Source: Actinomycetes bacterium
GTDB taxonomy: Bacteria > Actinomycetota > Actinomycetes > Actinomycetales > Microbacteriaceae
Direction of reading: 5' to 3'
Assembly: GCA_023431405.1 (NCBI GenBank)
Contig: JAEYVZ010000001.1
Location: 1-48,062, forward strand
DNA: 48,062 bases
Shown here: positions 25,728-34,810 of the stretch, in pieces
How positions within the stretch are numbered: position 1 is the first letter of the stretch
How the letters are laid out: every line of letters begins with the position of its first letter
Program-made: the position numbers and the translations under genes
Notes under the pieces: generated by a model
What the model was told of the DNA's origin: nothing
Database searches by the model: none
What the model saw: only the letters and a program-made list of their open reading frames with translations

Positions 25728-28241
25728 ATGACGCGTCACGACCTCGCCCGTTCCGCAGACCTCTCGCGTGACGAGACGGCGGCGCGATCTGCGGGGGTGA
25801 GGCTGGCGACGGTGGAGATCGACCTCGATCTGCGCGATGCGTGCACAGAGACGGCATCCTTCCCGGTGACCTCCACGCTCACGTTCGGAAGCACGGTCGA
25901 GGAGACATGGATCGACTTCCTCGGCGAGTCCATCGATGAGCTCGTCGTCAACGGTGAACCACGGCCCATCGAGTGGGACGGTGCCCGGTTGCGGGTGACC
26001 GGCCTGACGGAGCACAACGTCGTCCGCGTCCGCGCTCGAGGGCGCTACAGCTCGTCCGGAGAAGGTCTGCACCGCTTCCGCGACCCGGTGGACGATGAGG
26101 TGTACCTCTACACCCAATACGAGCCCGCCGACTGCCGGCGGGCGTATCCCTGCTTCGAGCAGCCCGACATGAAGGCGCGCTGGAGGTTCCAGGTCACCGC
26201 CCCCGACGAATGGACGGTGCTGTCGAACGGTGCGGAAGCATCCCGCACCCCGGTAGAGGGGGGAGTACGCGTCGCCTTCGCAGAGACGCCCCCGCTGTCC
26301 AGCTACATCACGGCCGTTGCAGCCGGCCCCTATCACCGCGTCGACGGCGAGTGGCGGTCGGGAAGTCGCCGCGTCCCCCTGGGCGTCCTCTGCCGGCAGT
26401 CGCTGGCGCCGCACCTCGACGCGGATGGGATCATCGCCGTCACCCGCAGCGGCCTCGACTTCTTCACCACGGCGTTCGCATCCGACTATCCGTGGGGAAA
26501 GTACGACCAGATCTTCGTGCCCGAGTACAACCTCGGAGCGATGGAGAACCCGGGCCTGGTCACATTCACCGAGGGCCACATCTTCCGGGGCGCCTCCACG
26601 GCCGCGCAGCACGAGGCGAGAGCGAACACGATCCTGCACGAGATGGCGCACATGTGGTTCGGTGATCTCGCAACGATGCGGTGGTGGGACGACCTCTGGC
26701 TCAAGGAGTCGTTCGCCGACTTCATGGGCTCCCACGCGGCGGTCGCCGCCGGGGTTCATCCCGATGCCTGGGTGAACTTCGCCAGCCGACGCAAAGGCTG
26801 GGCATACGAACAGGATCAGCTGCCCACGACGCACCCGATCGTCGCGGACATCCCCGACCTCGAAGCGGCGAAGCTCAACTTCGACGGCATCACCTACGCG
26901 AAGGGCGCCTCGGTGCTCAAGCAGCTCGTCGCGTTCGTCGGGGAGGACGCGTTCTTCCGTGCGGCACAGGGCTACTTCGCGGCACATGCATACGGGAACA
27001 CCACCCTCGAAGATCTGCTCACCGCGCTCGAGGCTGCCTCCTCTCGGGATCTGCACGCCTGGAGCGCCGCCTGGCTGGAGACGACCGGCGTCTCGGAGCT
27101 GCGGGTGGAGCGCGACCCTCATCCGACCGTCGTCCAGACCGATCCGCGGCCGCACCGCATCACGATCGGCCTGTACGCATTCGAGGGGGATGCACTCGTC
27201 CGCCGCGCCGGCGTCGACCTCGACATCGCGGGGGAGCGCACGCCGCTTCGCGCTCCCGTGCTCCCCGATGCCGATCTCGTGCTGCCGAACGACGACGATC
27301 GCACGTACGCCAAAGTGCGCCTCGACGCACGATCGACCGATGCCGTGGCCCGGGGACTGAGCACCCTCTCCGACCCGCTCGCCCGGTCGGTCGTCTGGGC
27401 GGCGCTGTGGAATGCGGTGCGCGACGCGCAGCTCCCGGTCGCGCGCTACCTCGACATCGTCATCCGGCATGCGCCCGTCGAACGCAGCATCGCGCTGTTG
27501 ACCGATGCGATCTCACACGCCGGGTACGCGATCGCCCACTATGCCCCCGACGGCGACCGCCGGGCTCTCGCATCCCGCTGGCTCGACGCAGTATGGCAGG
27601 CGATGCTGACTGCCGCTGCAGGCAGCGACTCGCAGCTCGCCTGGGCCCGGGCCGTGGGCAGCGCGGCGACCTACGACGATACGCACGCCGCCGACATGGC
27701 GGGGATCCTCCGTGGCGAGTCGCCCGCGCCGGTGGGACTGGCGCTCGATCCCGATCTCCGGTGGTCCTGGTTGAGGGCGCTGTCGGCGTCCGGGCACGGC
27801 GATGATGTCGACGCAGACGCCGAACTGCGAGCCGACCCGACCGCGACCGGCCGTGTCGCCTACCGGGCTGTCCGTGCCGCACGCCCCGACGCCGAGGTGA
27901 AGGCCCGCGCGTGGGCCGACGCGTGGGAAGACTCCGAACTGACCAACGATCACCTCGACGCCACCATCGCCGGCCTCCGCGCAGGCGATCAGCGCGCGCT
28001 CCTGGAGCGCTTCGACGAAGACTACTTCGCCCGCATCCGGGCCGTCTGGGACACCCGCAGCATCGAGATCGCGCGGCGACTCGTGGCGGGCCTGTTCCCG
28101 GCGTCACCATCGCTCGACCCTGCCGACCGGTGGCTGGCAGACAATGCCGATGCACCTCCCGCGCTCCGCCGCATCGTCATCGAGCAGCGCGACCGACTCG
28201 CACGCGCTCTTCGGGTGCGCGCAGCGCAGCCGGCGGCGTGA
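25728..28241 (+). CDS. pepN: aminopeptidase N, M1 family
   Basis: Zinc metalloaminopeptidase of 837 residues, cytoplasmic. The substrate-recognition motif GAMENPG and the zinc site HEMAH with the downstream glutamate in LWLKE (H304, E305, H308, E327) match the M1 family exactly. The catalytic tyrosine region is around NFDGITYAKGASVL. The C-terminal half is the helical ERAP1-like domain of actinobacterial PepN. Length is typical for the group. The ATG has an AAGCAT hexamer ending 6 nt upstream, a weak match to the leaderless pattern seen elsewhere here. It converges on the membrane protein gene at 28255. Confidence 0.93.
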   Translation: MTRHDLARSADLSRDETAARSAGVRLATVEIDLDLRDACTETASFPVTSTLTFGSTVEETWIDFLGESIDELVVNGEPRPIEWDGARLRVTGLTEHNVVRVRARGRYSSSGEGLHRFRDPVDDEVYLYTQYEPADCRRAYPCFEQPDMKARWRFQVTAPDEWTVLSNGAEASRTPVEGGVRVAFAETPPLSSYITAVAAGPYHRVDGEWRSGSRRVPLGVLCRQSLAPHLDADGIIAVTRSGLDFFTTAFASDYPWGKYDQIFVPEYNLGAMENPGLVTFTEGHIFRGASTAAQHEARANTILHEMAHMWFGDLATMRWWDDLWLKESFADFMGSHAAVAAGVHPDAWVNFASRRKGWAYEQDQLPTTHPIVADIPDLEAAKLNFDGITYAKGASVLKQLVAFVGEDAFFRAAQGYFAAHAYGNTTLEDLLTALEAASSRDLHAWSAAWLETTGVSELRVERDPHPTVVQTDPRPHRITIGLYAFEGDALVRRAGVDLDIAGERTPLRAPVLPDADLVLPNDDDRTYAKVRLDARSTDAVARGLSTLSDPLARSVVWAALWNAVRDAQLPVARYLDIVIRHAPVERSIALLTDAISHAGYAIAHYAPDGDRRALASRWLDAVWQAMLTAAAGSDSQLAWARAVGSAATYDDTHAADMAGILRGESPAPVGLALDPDLRWSWLRALSASGHGDDVDADAELRADPTATGRVAYRAVRAARPDAEVKARAWADAWEDSELTNDHLDATIAGLRAGDQRALLERFDEDYFARIRAVWDTRSIEIARRLVAGLFPASPSLDPADRWLADNADAPPALRRIVIEQRDRLARALRVRAAQPAA

Positions 28242-28254
28242 TGCGGGCGACCGA

Positions 28255-28809
28255 TCAGTGGGCGCCGTCGCGACGATCGACGATCGCGTCTTCGACCATG
28301 GCGTCGATGTCGGCTCTCGGCCGGGGGTGAAGCAGTCCGGCATCCGAAAGGCGTGCCCGACGCTCGGCGAGCCACCAGGCCCACGGAAAGACCAGGGCGG
28401 GCACGGCCGCACAGGCGGCGACCCACCAGGAACCGAGGAGGTATCGCGGCGTCACCGACGTCAGGATCCCCATCACCGCCGTACCCACGAGCAGGCCCAG
28501 TGAGCCCTGCACGACGAGGTGCAGAGCCCGGACCCGGACCGCCCGCATCGACCGGGCGACGAGCATGACGAGCGGCGCGAACAGCAGCATGCCGACGAGG
28601 CCGACCGGAGCGATCAGAACGATTCCCCCCATCGTCGCGATCACGAGCCCCATGCCCGCCGCCGGCCACATCGCAACCCACGTGACCACGGCGATGCCGA
28701 GCACCGACATCCACCATGCCCGGCCGGCTGCGTCCCAGAACTCGTCTCGTGTGAAGGCGAACGGCTCGGTCGCCGTCCGGGGCGGAACCGCGGTGTCCGA
28801 CGCGGTCAC
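28255..28809 (-). CDS. membrane protein of unknown function, co-transcribed with a TetR regulator
   Basis: 184-residue protein with about four hydrophobic segments (around residues 33-56, 57-84, 98-120 and 130-148, the last including WWVAACAAVPALVFPWAWWL), short cytoplasmic loops rich in Arg, and a polar C-terminal tail. I recognise no family. Its GTG start overlaps the TetR stop by 4 nt (GTGA), so it is very probably the regulator's target or partner. A small export or membrane-sensing role is conceivable but not shown by the sequence. Confidence 0.65.
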   Translation of the reverse strand: MTASDTAVPPRTATEPFAFTRDEFWDAAGRAWWMSVLGIAVVTWVAMWPAAGMGLVIATMGGIVLIAPVGLVGMLLFAPLVMLVARSMRAVRVRALHLVVQGSLGLLVGTAVMGILTSVTPRYLLGSWWVAACAAVPALVFPWAWWLAERRARLSDAGLLHPRPRADIDAMVEDAIVDRRDGAH

Positions 28810-29501
28810 GTCGCACCGCCGGAGGGCGACACATCGCCGATGAGCGCCAGAAGGTCGGCGATCGGACGCCGCACCAGGGGGAGGCGTGCCAGTGGCAGCA
28901 CCGAACGCAGCAGCCGCAACCCGCCGTCGAGGAGCCGCCGCGTCTTCCGCTGCCGTGGCGACGTGTCATAGACCCAGTGGAGCGCCAGGAGCAGGTAGGC
29001 GATGAACAGGGCGCGCGGAAGGCTCGCCGCGATGTCATCGGGCAGCGAGTGGGTCGAGCCGGCCACCGCGTCCGCGAAGATGCCCTCTGTGACGGCGCGT
29101 GCCGGTGACGACTCGTCGGCGAGAGGATTGATGTCGGAGCCGGGCGCCATGGCGGCGGAGACGAATTCGGACGCGTGGTCGTGGTAGGGCTGGAGCTCAT
29201 CGAGGCCGGTCTCGTACACGGCGCGCAGCCGCGCGATCAGATCATCTGAGTCGGCGAGTCGCGCCGCCGCCGCTGTGCGGTGTCGCTCCTGCACGTCGAG
29301 GTACAGCTCCTGCACCAGTTGACTCTTGCCTGCGAAGTGGTAGTGGGTGGTTCCTACGGAGACGCCGGCCTCCTGCGCGATGAGGCGAATGGTCGTCGCG
29401 TCGTAGCCCCGCTCCCGGAACGATCGGAGCGCGATGTCGCGCAGGTGCGCGCGGGTCCGCTCGCTTTTGGTCGGGGAGGTGGCGCGCTCCATACTGAACA
29501 T
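28806..29501 (-). CDS. TetR/AcrR family transcriptional regulator
   Basis: 231-residue repressor-type regulator. The DNA-binding domain is N-terminal: RAHLRDIALRSFRERGYDAT, then the recognition helix region QEAGVSVGTTHYHFAGKSQL. The C-terminal ligand domain is helical and diverged. The frame opens at 29531, but the ATG at 29501 is preferred: a TACGCT hexamer ends 7 nt before it, and a perfect 14-bp palindrome lies across the start. An alternative is the ATG four codons further on. It is followed with a 4-nt overlap by a membrane protein gene; fadA-fadB lies upstream on the same strand behind a terminator. Confidence 0.85.
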   Translation of the reverse strand: MFSMERATSPTKSERTRAHLRDIALRSFRERGYDATTIRLIAQEAGVSVGTTHYHFAGKSQLVQELYLDVQERHRTAAAARLADSDDLIARLRAVYETGLDELQPYHDHASEFVSAAMAPGSDINPLADESSPARAVTEGIFADAVAGSTHSLPDDIAASLPRALFIAYLLLALHWVYDTSPRQRKTRRLLDGGLRLLRSVLPLARLPLVRRPIADLLALIGDVSPSGGAT

Positions 29502-29507
29502 GTTCAG
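29494..29507. promoter_or_regulatory. perfect palindrome over the TetR start codon (probable auto-operator)
   Basis: CTGAACATGTTCAG is a perfect 14-bp palindrome and includes the TetR start codon itself. It covers about -5 to +9 of the predicted transcript and abuts the -10, a position where bound TetR dimer would block RNA polymerase. Confidence 0.65.
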
Positions 29508-29508
29508 A

Positions 29509-29514
29509 AGCGTA
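29509..29514 (-). promoter_or_regulatory. -10 element of the tetR promoter, near-leaderless
   Basis: TACGCT on the minus strand, ending 7 nt before the ATG at 29501, which predicts a 1-nt leader. Confidence 0.5.
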
Positions 29515-29539
29515 CACCGCCACTGCCGCAACGGCAGAA

Positions 29540-29564
29540 GGCCCCGGCTTCGAATGCCGGGGCC
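29540..29564 (-). terminator. terminator after fadB
   Basis: GGCCCCGGC and GCCGGGGCC form a 9-bp GC stem with a 7-nt loop; on the minus strand TTCTGCC follows. It separates fadA-fadB from the tetR promoter downstream. Confidence 0.65.
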
Positions 29565-29582
29565 CTCTTCGGGAGGCGCCTG

Positions 29583-31724
29583 TCAGTCGCCGATGCCGCG
29601 GATGGGCGGATGGTGGAAAGTGTCACCGAACACGCGCTCCGACGCTCCCTCACGATCGAGGTACGGGGATGCCCCGCCGTCGATGAACGGCCACCCGGCA
29701 CCGAGGATGAGGCACAGGTCGATGTCCTCGACCTCAGGCACGACCCCCTCGTCGAGCATGAGCTTCATCTCCTGAGCCAGCCCGTCCTGCACGCGGCGAA
29801 GGATGGTCTCCGAAGTGGCGGGGGTGCTGCCGACAGCACCCTTGACCACCTTCTGCGCCGCCTTCGTGAAGCCGGTCACACGACCGCCCTTGTCCTTCTC
29901 GACGACCGCATCGAGCTCGGCCAGCGCGTGGAAGTTCTCGTTCGCGTAGAAGCGATCGGGGAACGCCCGCACCATCGTGTCCTGCACGTGGGCCGCGACC
30001 TTCCAACCGACGAGATCGATCAGCTGGAACGGCCCCATCGGCAGCCCGAGGGGCGCGAAAGCCTTCTCGACATCGGCGACCGGTGTGCCTTCGTACACGG
30101 CACGCGCTGCCTCGCCCATCACCTTGGCAAGGAGACGGTTGACGACGAACCCGGGCGCATCGGCAGTGAGCACGGCGTTCTTGCCGAGGCTGCGTGCGAC
30201 GACGAACGCCGTAGATAGGGCTGCGTCATCGGTCTGCGGCGTCTTGACGATCTCGATGAGCGGCATGACCGCGACCGGGTTGAAGAAGTGGAAACCGACG
30301 AGGCGCTCCGGGTGGGCCAGTGCCGAACCGATCTCCTCGACCGACAGCGAGGAGGTGTTCGTCGCGAGCACGGTGTCGTCGGAGACGATCTGCTCGATCT
30401 CGGCGAAGACGGCCTGCTTGACGCCGACCTCCTCGAACACGGCCTCGATGACGAAGTCGCAGTCGGCGTAGAGGCTCTTGTCGGTCGTGCCGGTCACCAG
30501 CGACCGCAGCTTGTTGGCCGCGTCGCCATCGAGACGCCCCTTCGCCTCGAGCTTGCCGATCTCTTCGTGGATGTAGGCGACGCCCTTGTCGACGCGCGCC
30601 TGGTCGAGATCGGTGATCAGCACCGGCACCTGCAGCTTTCGCACGAACAGCAGCGCGAACTGGCTCGCCATGAGACCGGCGCCGATGATGCCGACCTTGG
30701 TCACCTTCTTGGCGAGATCCTTGTCGGGCGCGCCGACCGGCCGCTTGGCACGCTTCTGCACGAGGTCGAACGCATACATCGACGCGGCGAACTGGTCGCC
30801 GGTCACGAGATCGGCCAGCGCCTCGTCTTCGCGGGCGAAACCGTCTGCCTTCGAGCCGCTCTTGGCCTTGTCGAGCAGATCGAGCGCGACGTACGGCGAC
30901 TTCGGCACGGTGCCGATCTTCGACTCCAGCATTCCCCGTGCGACCTTGATCGCGATGGGCCACTTCGTGAGGCGCTCCATCTTGCCGGGCTCGTTTCGCC
31001 GCTCCACCTTGACCGTGCCGCCGAGCACACCGTCGGCCCACCGGAGCGAGTCCTCGAGATAGTTCGCCGCCGGGAAGATCGCATCGACGATGCCGTAGTC
31101 GAACGCCTGCTGAGGCTTGAGCATCCGGTTCTGCTTCAGCGGGTTGCTGATGACGACCTCGAGGGCGTTCTCGATGCCGATGAGGTTGGGGAGGAGGTAG
31201 GCGCCGCCCCAGCCCGGGATGATTCCGAGGAACACCTCCGGAAGCGCGATGGCCGCTGCGGACGCATCGACCGTGCGGTAGGTCGAGTTGAGCGCGATCT
31301 CCAGGCCACCGCCTAGAGCGAGGCCGTTGACGAAGGCGAACGAGGGCACGCCCAGCTCGCCGAGCTTGCCGAGCACGTGGTGGCCGAGCTGAGCGATCTT
31401 GCGCGCATTCTCCTTCGAGCCGACCAGGGTGATGTCGGACAGGTCAGCACCCGCGGCGAGGATGTACTGCTTGCCGGTGACCGCCACGGCGTGGATCTCA
31501 CCGGATGCGGCGCGCGCCTTCAGCTCGTCGAGACGTTCACCGAGTTCCATCAGGGTCTGGGGACCGAGCGTATTGGGCCGGTTGTGGTCGCGACCGTTGT
31601 CGAGGGTGACGAGCGCGAGCACCTTGCCCGACGGGAGGCGCACGTCGCGCACGGGGGAGTGCGTGACGACCTCATCGGCGGCGAGGTCGAGGAGCGGGGA
31701 GAAGTCGATCGATTCGTAGGTCAT
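29583..31724 (-). CDS. fadB: fatty-acid oxidation multifunctional enzyme (enoyl-CoA hydratase / 3-hydroxyacyl-CoA dehydrogenase)
   Basis: 713-residue fusion for beta-oxidation. Residues ~1-280 are a crotonase-fold hydratase with the oxyanion-hole segments AAGADLSDITL and NGLALGGGLEIALN and the acidic PEVFLGIIPGWGGAYLLP. From ~330 a Rossmann domain begins with KVGIIGAGLMASQFA for NAD+. The 3-hydroxyacyl-CoA dehydrogenase signature ERLVGFHFFNPVAVMPLIEI supplies the catalytic His, followed by PGFVVNRLLAKVMGEA and a duplicated C-terminal helical domain. It is the second gene after the thiolase, 9 nt downstream, together the classical fadAB pair. A terminator follows. Confidence 0.93.
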   Translation of the reverse strand: MTYESIDFSPLLDLAADEVVTHSPVRDVRLPSGKVLALVTLDNGRDHNRPNTLGPQTLMELGERLDELKARAASGEIHAVAVTGKQYILAAGADLSDITLVGSKENARKIAQLGHHVLGKLGELGVPSFAFVNGLALGGGLEIALNSTYRTVDASAAAIALPEVFLGIIPGWGGAYLLPNLIGIENALEVVISNPLKQNRMLKPQQAFDYGIVDAIFPAANYLEDSLRWADGVLGGTVKVERRNEPGKMERLTKWPIAIKVARGMLESKIGTVPKSPYVALDLLDKAKSGSKADGFAREDEALADLVTGDQFAASMYAFDLVQKRAKRPVGAPDKDLAKKVTKVGIIGAGLMASQFALLFVRKLQVPVLITDLDQARVDKGVAYIHEEIGKLEAKGRLDGDAANKLRSLVTGTTDKSLYADCDFVIEAVFEEVGVKQAVFAEIEQIVSDDTVLATNTSSLSVEEIGSALAHPERLVGFHFFNPVAVMPLIEIVKTPQTDDAALSTAFVVARSLGKNAVLTADAPGFVVNRLLAKVMGEAARAVYEGTPVADVEKAFAPLGLPMGPFQLIDLVGWKVAAHVQDTMVRAFPDRFYANENFHALAELDAVVEKDKGGRVTGFTKAAQKVVKGAVGSTPATSETILRRVQDGLAQEMKLMLDEGVVPEVEDIDLCLILGAGWPFIDGGASPYLDREGASERVFGDTFHHPPIRGIGD

Positions 31725-31733
31725 CGCGGGTCC

Positions 31734-32936
31734 TCAGCGCTTCTTTCCGTCGTAGTGGGGGTTCTCCCAGATCACCGACCCGCCTTGGCCCAGGCCCACG
31801 CACATGGCTGTGAGGCCGTAGCGCACATCGGGGCGCTCCGCGAACTGGGCGGCGAGCTGGATCATGAGGCGCACGCCGGATGCCGCGAGCGGATGACCGA
31901 AGGCGATCGCCCCGCCCCACGGGTTCACTCGCGGGTCGTCGTCGGCGATGCCGAAGTGATCGAGGAGAGAGATGACCTGGATGGCGAACGCCTCGTTGAG
32001 CTCGAACAGTCCGATGTCGTCGATCGTGAGTCCGGCTTTCGCCAGCGCCTTCTCCGTCGAAGGGATGGGGCCGATGCCCATGATCTCGGGCTGCACGCCG
32101 GCGAAGGCGAACGACACCAAGCGCATCTTGGGTCGGAGGCCCAGCTCCTTGACGGCGCGCCCACCGGCAAGCAGTGACATGGTGGCTCCATCGGTCAGCG
32201 GCGAGGAGGTGCCGGCCGTGACGCGCCCGTGGGGACGGAACGGCGTCTTGAGCGCGGCCAGGTCTTCCATCGTCGTCTGCGGACGGCGGCCCTCGTCCTC
32301 GGTCGCGAGCCCCCAGGCGCCGTCGGCGTTTTTGATGGCGACCGGCACGAGGTCGGGCTGGATCTTGCCTGCGTCGTACGCGGCCTGCACCTTGTGCTGG
32401 CTCAGCATCCCGTAGCGGTCGGATCGCTCTTTGGTGAGATGCGGGAAGCGGTCGAAGATCCGCTCGGCGGTGACGCCCATGTTGAGCGCCCCGGGATCGA
32501 CCATGCGCTCGGCGACGAAACGCGGGTTCGGGTCGGCGTTGCCCCCGATCGGGTGGTGTCCCATGTGCTCGACGCCGCCGGCGAGGGCGAAGTCGTACAT
32601 GCCGACGCCGATCGAGGCGCCCATCGTCGTCACGCTCGTCATCGCGCCCGCGCACATGCGGTCGATCGCGAGACCCGGAACGCTCTGGGGGAGTCCGGCG
32701 AGGATCGCCACGGAGCGCCCGAGAGTGAGCCCCTGATCGCCGGTCTGGCTCGTCGCGGCGATGGCGACGTCGTCGATCCGGTCGGCAGGGACCGCCGGAT
32801 TGCGCTCCATGAGCCCGATCGTCGCCTTGACGGCGAGATCATCCGCTCGGGTGTTCCAGTACATGCCCTTTTCGCCGGCGCGTCCGAAAGGGGTTCGCAT
32901 GCCGTCGACGAAGTAGACGTCCGAAAGCTCGGCCAC
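31734..32936 (-). CDS. fadA: acetyl-CoA C-acyltransferase (3-ketoacyl-CoA thiolase)
   Basis: Thiolase of 400 residues for the last beta-oxidation step, cleaving 3-ketoacyl-CoA with CoA. The nucleophile is C95 in IDRMCAGAMTS. The catalytic His and second Cys regions are NPWGGAIAFGHPLAASGVR and AMCVGLGQGGS, and NEAFAIQ is also present. The GTG start has GGAGG 4 nt upstream, slightly close. A possible promoter, TTCACG-16 bp-TAGGCT, lies in the 72-bp gap before the RNase D gene (minus strand). It is the first gene of a fadA-fadB operon. Confidence 0.92.
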   Translation of the reverse strand: MAELSDVYFVDGMRTPFGRAGEKGMYWNTRADDLAVKATIGLMERNPAVPADRIDDVAIAATSQTGDQGLTLGRSVAILAGLPQSVPGLAIDRMCAGAMTSVTTMGASIGVGMYDFALAGGVEHMGHHPIGGNADPNPRFVAERMVDPGALNMGVTAERIFDRFPHLTKERSDRYGMLSQHKVQAAYDAGKIQPDLVPVAIKNADGAWGLATEDEGRRPQTTMEDLAALKTPFRPHGRVTAGTSSPLTDGATMSLLAGGRAVKELGLRPKMRLVSFAFAGVQPEIMGIGPIPSTEKALAKAGLTIDDIGLFELNEAFAIQVISLLDHFGIADDDPRVNPWGGAIAFGHPLAASGVRLMIQLAAQFAERPDVRYGLTAMCVGLGQGGSVIWENPHYDGKKR

Positions 32937-33008
32937 ACTGCCTCCAATGATTGAGATCCAGTCCAGCCTAAGGTGGAACTGGGTGCCGTGAAATCGCTTG
33001 GATCGATC

Positions 33009-34205
33009 CTACGAAGCCGCGTCGGCGTCGCTCGTCGGCGCCTGCACGGATTCGACAAAGGCGTCCGCGATCATCTGTGAAGTGTACGCAACCTGCCACG
33101 GACGGGCGCCGAGGGCGGTGAGCGCCTCGCCTACGGATGCGGCGGTCACCGGTTCCGGCGGGCTCCACGCCACCCGGCGCAGCGTGTCAGGGGTGAGCAG
33201 GTTCTCCGTCGGCATCCGGAGCTCCTCTGCGAGCTGCTCGACACGGGGACGTGCGCTCTTCAGGCGAGCGTCCGCGGCCGGGTTGCGGTCTGCCCATGCG
33301 CGCGGCGGCGGGAACCCGTCGCCGGCGACCCGCTCGGCCGGGAGCATCTCGTCGGCCCGTCCGGCCTCGATCGCCGCCCACCACCGGTCGAGCTGCGTCC
33401 GGCTCGCCCGCCCGGTGAACTCTTTCAGACGCGCGAGGTCCTGCTTGGTCGCGGGGTCGGCGATCACGGCAGCCACGAGCGAGCGATCGGGCACGAGACG
33501 ACCGGGGGAGACGTCCTGCTGCTGCGCGTACTCCTCCCGTGCGGTCCACAGCGCACGGGCCACCGCGAGGGAGCGCCGCCCGCGCACCGTGTGCAGGCCG
33601 CTCAGTCGCCGCCACGGCTCCTCGCGCGGCGGCTTCGCAGGCCGGGTCAGCACGGCGTCGAACTCCTGTGCGGCGATGTCTGTCTTGCCCTGCTCATCGA
33701 GCTCGGCTGCGAGCGCGTCGCGCACATCGATGAGATGGAGGACGTCGAGGGCGGCGTACTCGAGCCACGACTGCGGCAGCGGTCGCGTCGACCAGTCGGC
33801 GGCGGAGTGGGCCTTGGCGAGGGTGATCCCGAGCGTGTCCGAGACGACCGCCCCCAGACCCACTTTCTCGTGGCCGAGCAGCCGTGCCGCCAACTCGGTG
33901 TCGAAGATCGACGGCGGGACGAGGTCGGCCTCCCGCAGGGACGGGAGATCCTGACTCGCGGCGTGCAGGACCCATTCGGTGTCGCCGATCGCGTCTTGAA
34001 GGGGAGAGAGGTCGCCGAGAGCGGGCGGGTCGAACATGAAGACGCCCGAGTCCCTGCGGAAGACCTGGACGAGGTAGGCGCGCTGCGAGTACCGGAAGCC
34101 GGAGGCGCGCTCGACGTCGACGGCGACGGGGCCGACGCCGGACGCGAGGGCGGCAGCCGCCGTCTCCAGTCCTTCGCGATCGGCGATGACGGTGTAATCA
34201 ACCAC
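33009..34205 (-). CDS. rnd: ribonuclease D-like 3'-5' exonuclease with HRDC domain
   Basis: 398-residue DEDDy exonuclease. Exo I is AVDVERASGFRYSQRAYLVQ (Asp-x-Glu metal ligands), Exo II centres on HAASQDLPSL, and Exo III is YAALDVLHLIDV (Tyr-x3-Asp). An HRDC nucleic-acid-binding domain follows (about residues 205-290, RRSLAVARALWTAREEYAQQ to LKEFTGRA). The frame is open to 34628, but the GTG at 34205 is chosen: it begins VVDYTVIADREGL at the first conserved strand and overlaps the DUF3000 stop by 8 nt. RNase D trims tRNA and small RNA 3' ends; in actinobacteria the role is less studied. Confidence 0.88.
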   Translation of the reverse strand: MVDYTVIADREGLETAAAALASGVGPVAVDVERASGFRYSQRAYLVQVFRRDSGVFMFDPPALGDLSPLQDAIGDTEWVLHAASQDLPSLREADLVPPSIFDTELAARLLGHEKVGLGAVVSDTLGITLAKAHSAADWSTRPLPQSWLEYAALDVLHLIDVRDALAAELDEQGKTDIAAQEFDAVLTRPAKPPREEPWRRLSGLHTVRGRRSLAVARALWTAREEYAQQQDVSPGRLVPDRSLVAAVIADPATKQDLARLKEFTGRASRTQLDRWWAAIEAGRADEMLPAERVAGDGFPPPRAWADRNPAADARLKSARPRVEQLAEELRMPTENLLTPDTLRRVAWSPPEPVTAASVGEALTALGARPWQVAYTSQMIADAFVESVQAPTSDADAAS

Positions 34206-34785
34206 GTGTATTCCTGCGTTCACTGAAGACGGCGATGCCCTCGGAGCCGGGCGGGAGCCCGGCGAGCATGCAGACGAGCTCCGCCCACGCATCCAGATGC
34301 GCAGCGATGTCACCCGAGGGCGTCCACGAGGCGCGCAGCTCGATCTGAGCCCCGTCACCCTCGACCTCGAGAGTCCCGAATCCCTTCGACAGTGTCTTGG
34401 TCGCCGTGCCGGAAGCCGAATGGAAGTCGGCCCTGCGGGTCGCGAGCGCATCGACGAGCCACGACCACGCGACGTCTGCGAGCAGCGGATCGGTGCCGAT
34501 CTCAGGCTCCAAGGGAGCCTGAGCGAAGCAGACGATGCGCCACGGCCCGCGCCACTGGTCGGGTTCCGCGTCGTCGTGCAGCAAGACGAACCGACCGGTG
34601 CCATAGGGCGAGTCGAGCCCGTCGTCACCAGGACGGATGTCGCCGGCGAAAGCGATCGCGTCGGGCGCCAGCGAGGCGGGGGCCGCGATCTCCCGCACCA
34701 CGAAGTCGTCGCGGAACGTCAGCGCACGCAGGCGATCGGCGACCGCGAGGAAGTCGGGCGCTGCCGAGGGACGGGATTCATCCAC
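34198..34785 (-). CDS. DUF3000 family protein
   Basis: 195-residue soluble protein of the actinobacterial DUF3000 family, typically found directly upstream of the RNase D/HRDC gene as here. Recognisable segments are FLAVADRLRALTFRDDFVVR, RPGDDGLDSPYGTGRFVLLHDDAEP and GTATKTLSKGFGTLEVEG. No function is known. The start is GTG 34785, with the hexamer TAGTCT exactly 6 nt upstream, predicting a leaderless mRNA. It shares a divergent promoter with the hydrolase gene. The 8-nt overlap with the downstream gene implies coupling. Confidence 0.85.
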   Translation of the reverse strand: MDESRPSAAPDFLAVADRLRALTFRDDFVVREIAAPASLAPDAIAFAGDIRPGDDGLDSPYGTGRFVLLHDDAEPDQWRGPWRIVCFAQAPLEPEIGTDPLLADVAWSWLVDALATRRADFHSASGTATKTLSKGFGTLEVEGDGAQIELRASWTPSGDIAAHLDAWAELVCMLAGLPPGSEGIAVFSERRNTRG

Positions 34786-34791
34786 ATCGAC

Positions 34792-34797
34792 AGACTA
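34792..34797 (-). promoter_or_regulatory. -10 element of a leaderless DUF3000 promoter
   Basis: TAGTCT (minus), six bases (GTCGAT), then GTG at 34785. Its TA step is shared with the opposing plus-strand -10. Confidence 0.65.
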
Positions 34798-34801
34798 AAG
34801 T
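34796..34801 (+). promoter_or_regulatory. -10 element of the hydrolase promoter, sharing TA with the divergent one
   Basis: TAAAGT (plus), then nine bases to the ATG at 34811, predicting a 3-nt leader. The first two bases are the same TA pair used by TAGTCT on the other strand. Confidence 0.6.
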
Positions 34802-34810
34802 GAGCCCACG

